7,972 nt of DNA from Anaerolineae bacterium (GTDB taxonomy: Bacteria > Chloroflexota > Anaerolineae > DRVO01): assembly GCA_012719195.1 (NCBI GenBank), contig JAAYAV010000252.1, forward strand, positions 1 through 7,972, read 5' to 3'. A model generated the notes under the pieces. The model worked only from the letters and a program-made list of their open reading frames with translations, was not told the DNA's origin and searched no databases. Positions within the stretch are counted from its first letter, which is position 1; the number at the start of each line of letters is the position of its first letter. The position numbers and the translations under genes were made by a program. Shown here piece by piece: positions 6,494 through 7,972 of the stretch.

Positions 6494-6522
6494 ATCATCG
6501 AAGGGGCACCGCGCTCTGTCAA
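6494..6522 (-). promoter_or_regulatory. Candidate sigma-70 promoter of the amidohydrolase gene
   Basis: A perfect -35 TTGACA (6517-6522, minus strand) is followed after exactly 17 bp by GATGAT (6494-6499), four of six matches to TATAAT. The start of transcription would fall near 6487, giving a leader of about 195 nt before the ATG. The perfect -35 at ideal spacing, with a palindrome just downstream, supports the call. Confidence 0.55.
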
Positions 6523-6598
6523 GAGAGGTTCGTCTCGGAGACGGCCGCCGAGTCCCTTCCCGTTTCCGAGGGGGTTCCGGCTCGGCACGGCGGTGGGG

Positions 6599-6604
6599 TA
6601 TAAT
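6599..6604 (+). promoter_or_regulatory. TATAAT -10 box, likely promoter of the hicB-like gene
   Basis: A perfect TATAAT stands out in GC-rich sequence, 78 bp before the TTG start of the small plus-strand gene. The best -35 partner, TTCCGG (6575-6580, 18-bp spacer), is poor, so the promoter is probable but not strong on sequence alone. Confidence 0.4.
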
Positions 6605-6632
6605 GGAGGGACAAGGCCTAGTGGGGTGTGCC

Positions 6633-6649
6633 GTGGTCGGGCAGACCAC
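6633..6649 (+). other. Hairpin in the hicB-like gene leader
   Basis: GTGGTC (6633-6638) and GACCAC (6644-6649) form a perfect 6-bp stem with a 5-base loop, about 20 nt before the ribosome binding site. It could serve as an operator dyad or an RNA stem. HicB-type proteins often bind their own promoter region, but this one has no visible DNA-binding domain. Confidence 0.3.
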
Positions 6650-6681
6650 CGCCAGGCAACGGGCTAACGGAGGGAGAGGGG

Positions 6682-6891
6682 TTGAGGGCCCATACCGCGG
6701 TTGTAGAGAAGTGCTCCCCGACCGGACTCCGCGTCGGGCATGTGTCCGATCTCCCTGGGCCGCACATTCAGCCTGAGACGCCGGACGAGCGGAACGACCA
6801 CCTCCGGGAAGCGTTCCAGATGCTGCTGGAGGATGGCGATCCGGGCCGGCAGACCGAGTTCGTCCGTGCAACACCTGCGCCGGTCCAGTAG
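6682..6891 (+). CDS. Solitary HicB-family (HicB-like antitoxin) small protein
   Basis: A 69-residue protein beginning with TTG at 6682, preceded by GGAGG (6669-6673) at 8 nt spacing. The N-terminus MRAHTAVVEKCSPTG, then HVSDLPGPHIQPETPDE (20-36) and HLREAFQMLLEDGDP (40-54), follows the HicB plan: a first strand with a VVEK-type end, a strand leading into DLPG, then a helix of LREAxxxxLE type. The residue after DLPG is Pro26-Gly27-Pro, where the family often has a cysteine. The C-terminus (GRQTEFVRATPAPVQ) is shorter than the usual EPSS-x-EYVEV tail. No HicA toxin can be seen on either side within several hundred bases, so it may be a solitary HicB, as is common in Chloroflexota and Cyanobacteria, or a remnant of a toxin-antitoxin pair. 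Upstream GTG 6628 is in frame but extends beyond the family N-terminus. Moderately sure. Confidence 0.6.
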   Translation: MRAHTAVVEKCSPTGLRVGHVSDLPGPHIQPETPDERNDHLREAFQMLLEDGDPGRQTEFVRATPAPVQ

Positions 6892-7136
6892 TGGACAGAG
6901 CCCCGGTTCCGCCTACCTATGAATCGCCGCCCTCCGGAGACGGCTGGGTCTCGCCGAGGTTCGACAGCGAGGCTTTCACAGGCGGTCTCGTGACCCCGGC
7001 GGTCGTCGCACCACTGGGCCTGCTCGCCGAGGACCGGACCACTCCCCGGCTCTACCCAGGCAGATAGCGCCATATTGGGTTCACTGTGGATGATCCTCTC
7101 TCCCAGGGCTAAGCCGTCCGTGCCTGAGGACCAACC
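6892..7136 (+). other. Intergenic stretch before mnmA
   Basis: No gene, tRNA or known RNA is recognisable in these 245 bp. A weak dyad GAGAC/GTCTC (6937-6941 and 6948-6952) follows the hicB-like gene, with no T-tract. A lower-GC patch near 7070-7095 may hold the mnmA promoter, but I found no convincing pair of hexamers. Confidence 0.4.
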
Positions 7137-7972
7137 ATGCCCGACCGCGTAGTCGTTGCCATGAGCGGCGGGGTAGACTCCTCCACCGCCGCCGCCTTGC
7201 TCGTCGAGAAGGGCCACGACGTCATCGGCATCATGCTCCGGCTGTGGAGCGAACCCGACTGCGCCGACGCCGACGCCAACCGCTGCTGCACCCCGGAGGC
7301 AGTGGACGAGGCTCGCGCCGTTGCCCACCACCTAGGCATACCCTTCTACCTCATCAACGCCGAGCGGCCTTTCCGCCGTCAGGTGGTGGACGACTTCATC
7401 GCCGAGTACGGGCGCGCCCGCACCCCCAACCCCTGCGTGGTCTGCAACCGCGACGTCCGCTTCGGCTACCTGTTGGACTACGCCCTCGCCCTCGGCGCCG
7501 ACAAGTTGGCCACCGGCCACTACGCTCGCATCAGCCGGACGGACGCCGGCGACTTCCGGCTCCTGCGCGGCGTTGACCGCGCCAAAGACCAGTCCTACAT
7601 GCTCCACGCCTTGGACCAGCGGCAGTTGGCGCACGCCCTCTTCCCCTTGGGCGGCCTCACCAAGGCCCAGGTGCGGCAACTGGCGGCCGAGCGCGGCCTG
7701 CGGGTCGCGGCCCGCTCCGAGAGCCAGGACCTCTGCTTCGTCGCCGACGGCGATTACCGCCGCTTCCTGGCCCGCCATGCTCCCGGCACCGCCCGTCCCG
7801 GACCGATCTTCGACCGGCAAGGCCGGCGGCTGGGTACCCACCAAGGACTGGCCTACCACACCGTGGGGCAGCGGCGCGGCCTGGGCATCGCCGCCCCGGA
7901 AGCGCTCTACGTCCTGGAGGTCCGCCCCGGGGACAACGCTCTCATCGTCGGTCCGGCGAGCGAATTGGGCCG
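7137..7972 (+). CDS. mnmA: tRNA-specific 2-thiouridylase MnmA, 3' end cut by window
   Basis: Catalyses sulfur transfer to U34 of tRNA for Lys, Glu and Gln, with ATP activation and sulfur from a persulfide relay; cytoplasmic. The window holds 278 codons of a usual length of about 350-370. The PP-loop SGGVDSS is at 10-16. The two catalytic cysteines are C103 (NPCVVCN) and C200 (SQDLCFV). TGHYAR (126-131), AKDQSYML (149-156) and HTVGQRRGLG (241-250) are further signatures. A Cys-Cys pair at 50-51 before TPEAVDEAR is common in non-proteobacterial MnmA. C100 gives a third cysteine near C103. The ATG at 7137 has GAGGA at 6 nt. It is a housekeeping gene unrelated to the sugar cluster. The call is firm. 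Confidence 0.97.
   Translation, partial: MPDRVVVAMSGGVDSSTAAALLVEKGHDVIGIMLRLWSEPDCADADANRCCTPEAVDEARAVAHHLGIPFYLINAERPFRRQVVDDFIAEYGRARTPNPCVVCNRDVRFGYLLDYALALGADKLATGHYARISRTDAGDFRLLRGVDRAKDQSYMLHALDQRQLAHALFPLGGLTKAQVRQLAAERGLRVAARSESQDLCFVADGDYRRFLARHAPGTARPGPIFDRQGRRLGTHQGLAYHTVGQRRGLGIAAPEALYVLEVRPGDNALIVGPASELG

Larger units (their letters stand above)
6291..6681. other. Divergent control region between the amidohydrolase and hicB-like genes
   Basis: This stretch of 391 bp holds no gene that I can support. On the minus strand it carries the predicted amidohydrolase promoter, a palindrome and a leader of about 195 nt (6291-6487). On the plus strand it carries a TATAAT box and the leader of the small gene. 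Within the amidohydrolase leader, GCGGC/GCCGC (6379-6383 and 6388-6392) can form a short hairpin. I recognise no known riboswitch in it. Open frames across the region have no family features and look random. Confidence 0.5.

Noticed and set aside
6608..6673. A metal-sensing riboswitch, suggested by GGGACAAGG and GGCAACGGG segments.
   Set aside because: I could not fit a complete conserved core or a four-way junction, and the gene that follows is not a metal transporter. A covariance-model search would decide.
6669..6710. A possible T-box antiterminator, because of ATACCGCGGT after GAGGGCCC.
   Set aside because: The UGGN bulge that pairs with the tRNA acceptor end is absent (CCCA instead), no stem I or terminator is seen, and no aminoacyl-tRNA synthetase or amino-acid gene follows. 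The bases are the first codons of the hicB-like gene.
5684..6874. A 396-codon minus-strand open frame over the amidohydrolase start and the intergenic region.
   Set aside because: It is rich in Ser, Arg and Pro without domain features, overlaps the amidohydrolase in another frame, and reads across both promoters.
6950..6980. A tRNA T-loop, suggested by GGTTCGACAGCG.
   Set aside because: The bases on either side do not pair as a T-stem and no acceptor, anticodon or D arm can be folded around it.
6768..7331. A minus-strand open frame of 187 codons covering the hicB-like gene and the start of mnmA.
   Set aside because: Most of it is the antisense shadow of mnmA, and the remainder has no recognisable features or ribosome binding site.

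Overview
The window is GC-rich bacterial chromosomal DNA with no sign of phage, insertion sequences or CRISPR. Several traits fit a member of Chloroflexota or a similar GC-rich environmental lineage: a twin-arginine lipoprotein as sugar-binding protein, an ABC sugar operon with its own RpiR regulator, an MnmA with a Cys-Cys pair, and a HicB-like protein of the kind common in Chloroflexota and Cyanobacteria. This placement is an inference from style only.

Positions 1-4798 form a minus-strand sugar-uptake and catabolism cluster, read from right to left. The order is an RpiR/MurR-type regulator (3896-4798), a double-SIS sugar-phosphate isomerase/deaminase/deglycase (2745-3833), two ABC permeases that almost touch (1763-2689 and 874-1761), and a sugar-binding lipoprotein (1-702) cut by the left edge. 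No ATPase and no sugar kinase lies in the window. A further minus-strand gene upstream, 4983-6290, encodes a TIM-barrel amidohydrolase. It appears to have its own promoter, with a perfect TTGACA at 6517-6522 and a perfect 14-bp palindrome just after the predicted start of transcription. The regulator also seems to have its own promoter, with a second perfect TTGACA at 4844-4849 and an inverted repeat filling the spacer.

Positions 6291-7136 separate this cluster from the right end. They hold the divergent control region of the amidohydrolase and a small plus-strand gene at 6682-6891 with a TTG start, which reads as a solitary HicB-family protein. The last gene, mnmA (plus strand, from 7137), is a tRNA 2-thiouridylase cut by the right edge. 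It is a housekeeping gene with no link to the sugar cluster.

Proposed working: the binding protein and permeases import a sugar or sugar derivative, probably powered by an ATPase encoded elsewhere. The SIS enzyme processes the phosphorylated product, RpiR senses a phosphosugar, and the amidohydrolase acts on the substrate or an early intermediate. The substrate cannot be read from the sequence. The catalytic pattern of the SIS enzyme is closer to amino-sugar or Amadori-compound deglycases than to GlmS, so an amino sugar or glycated amine is the leading guess.
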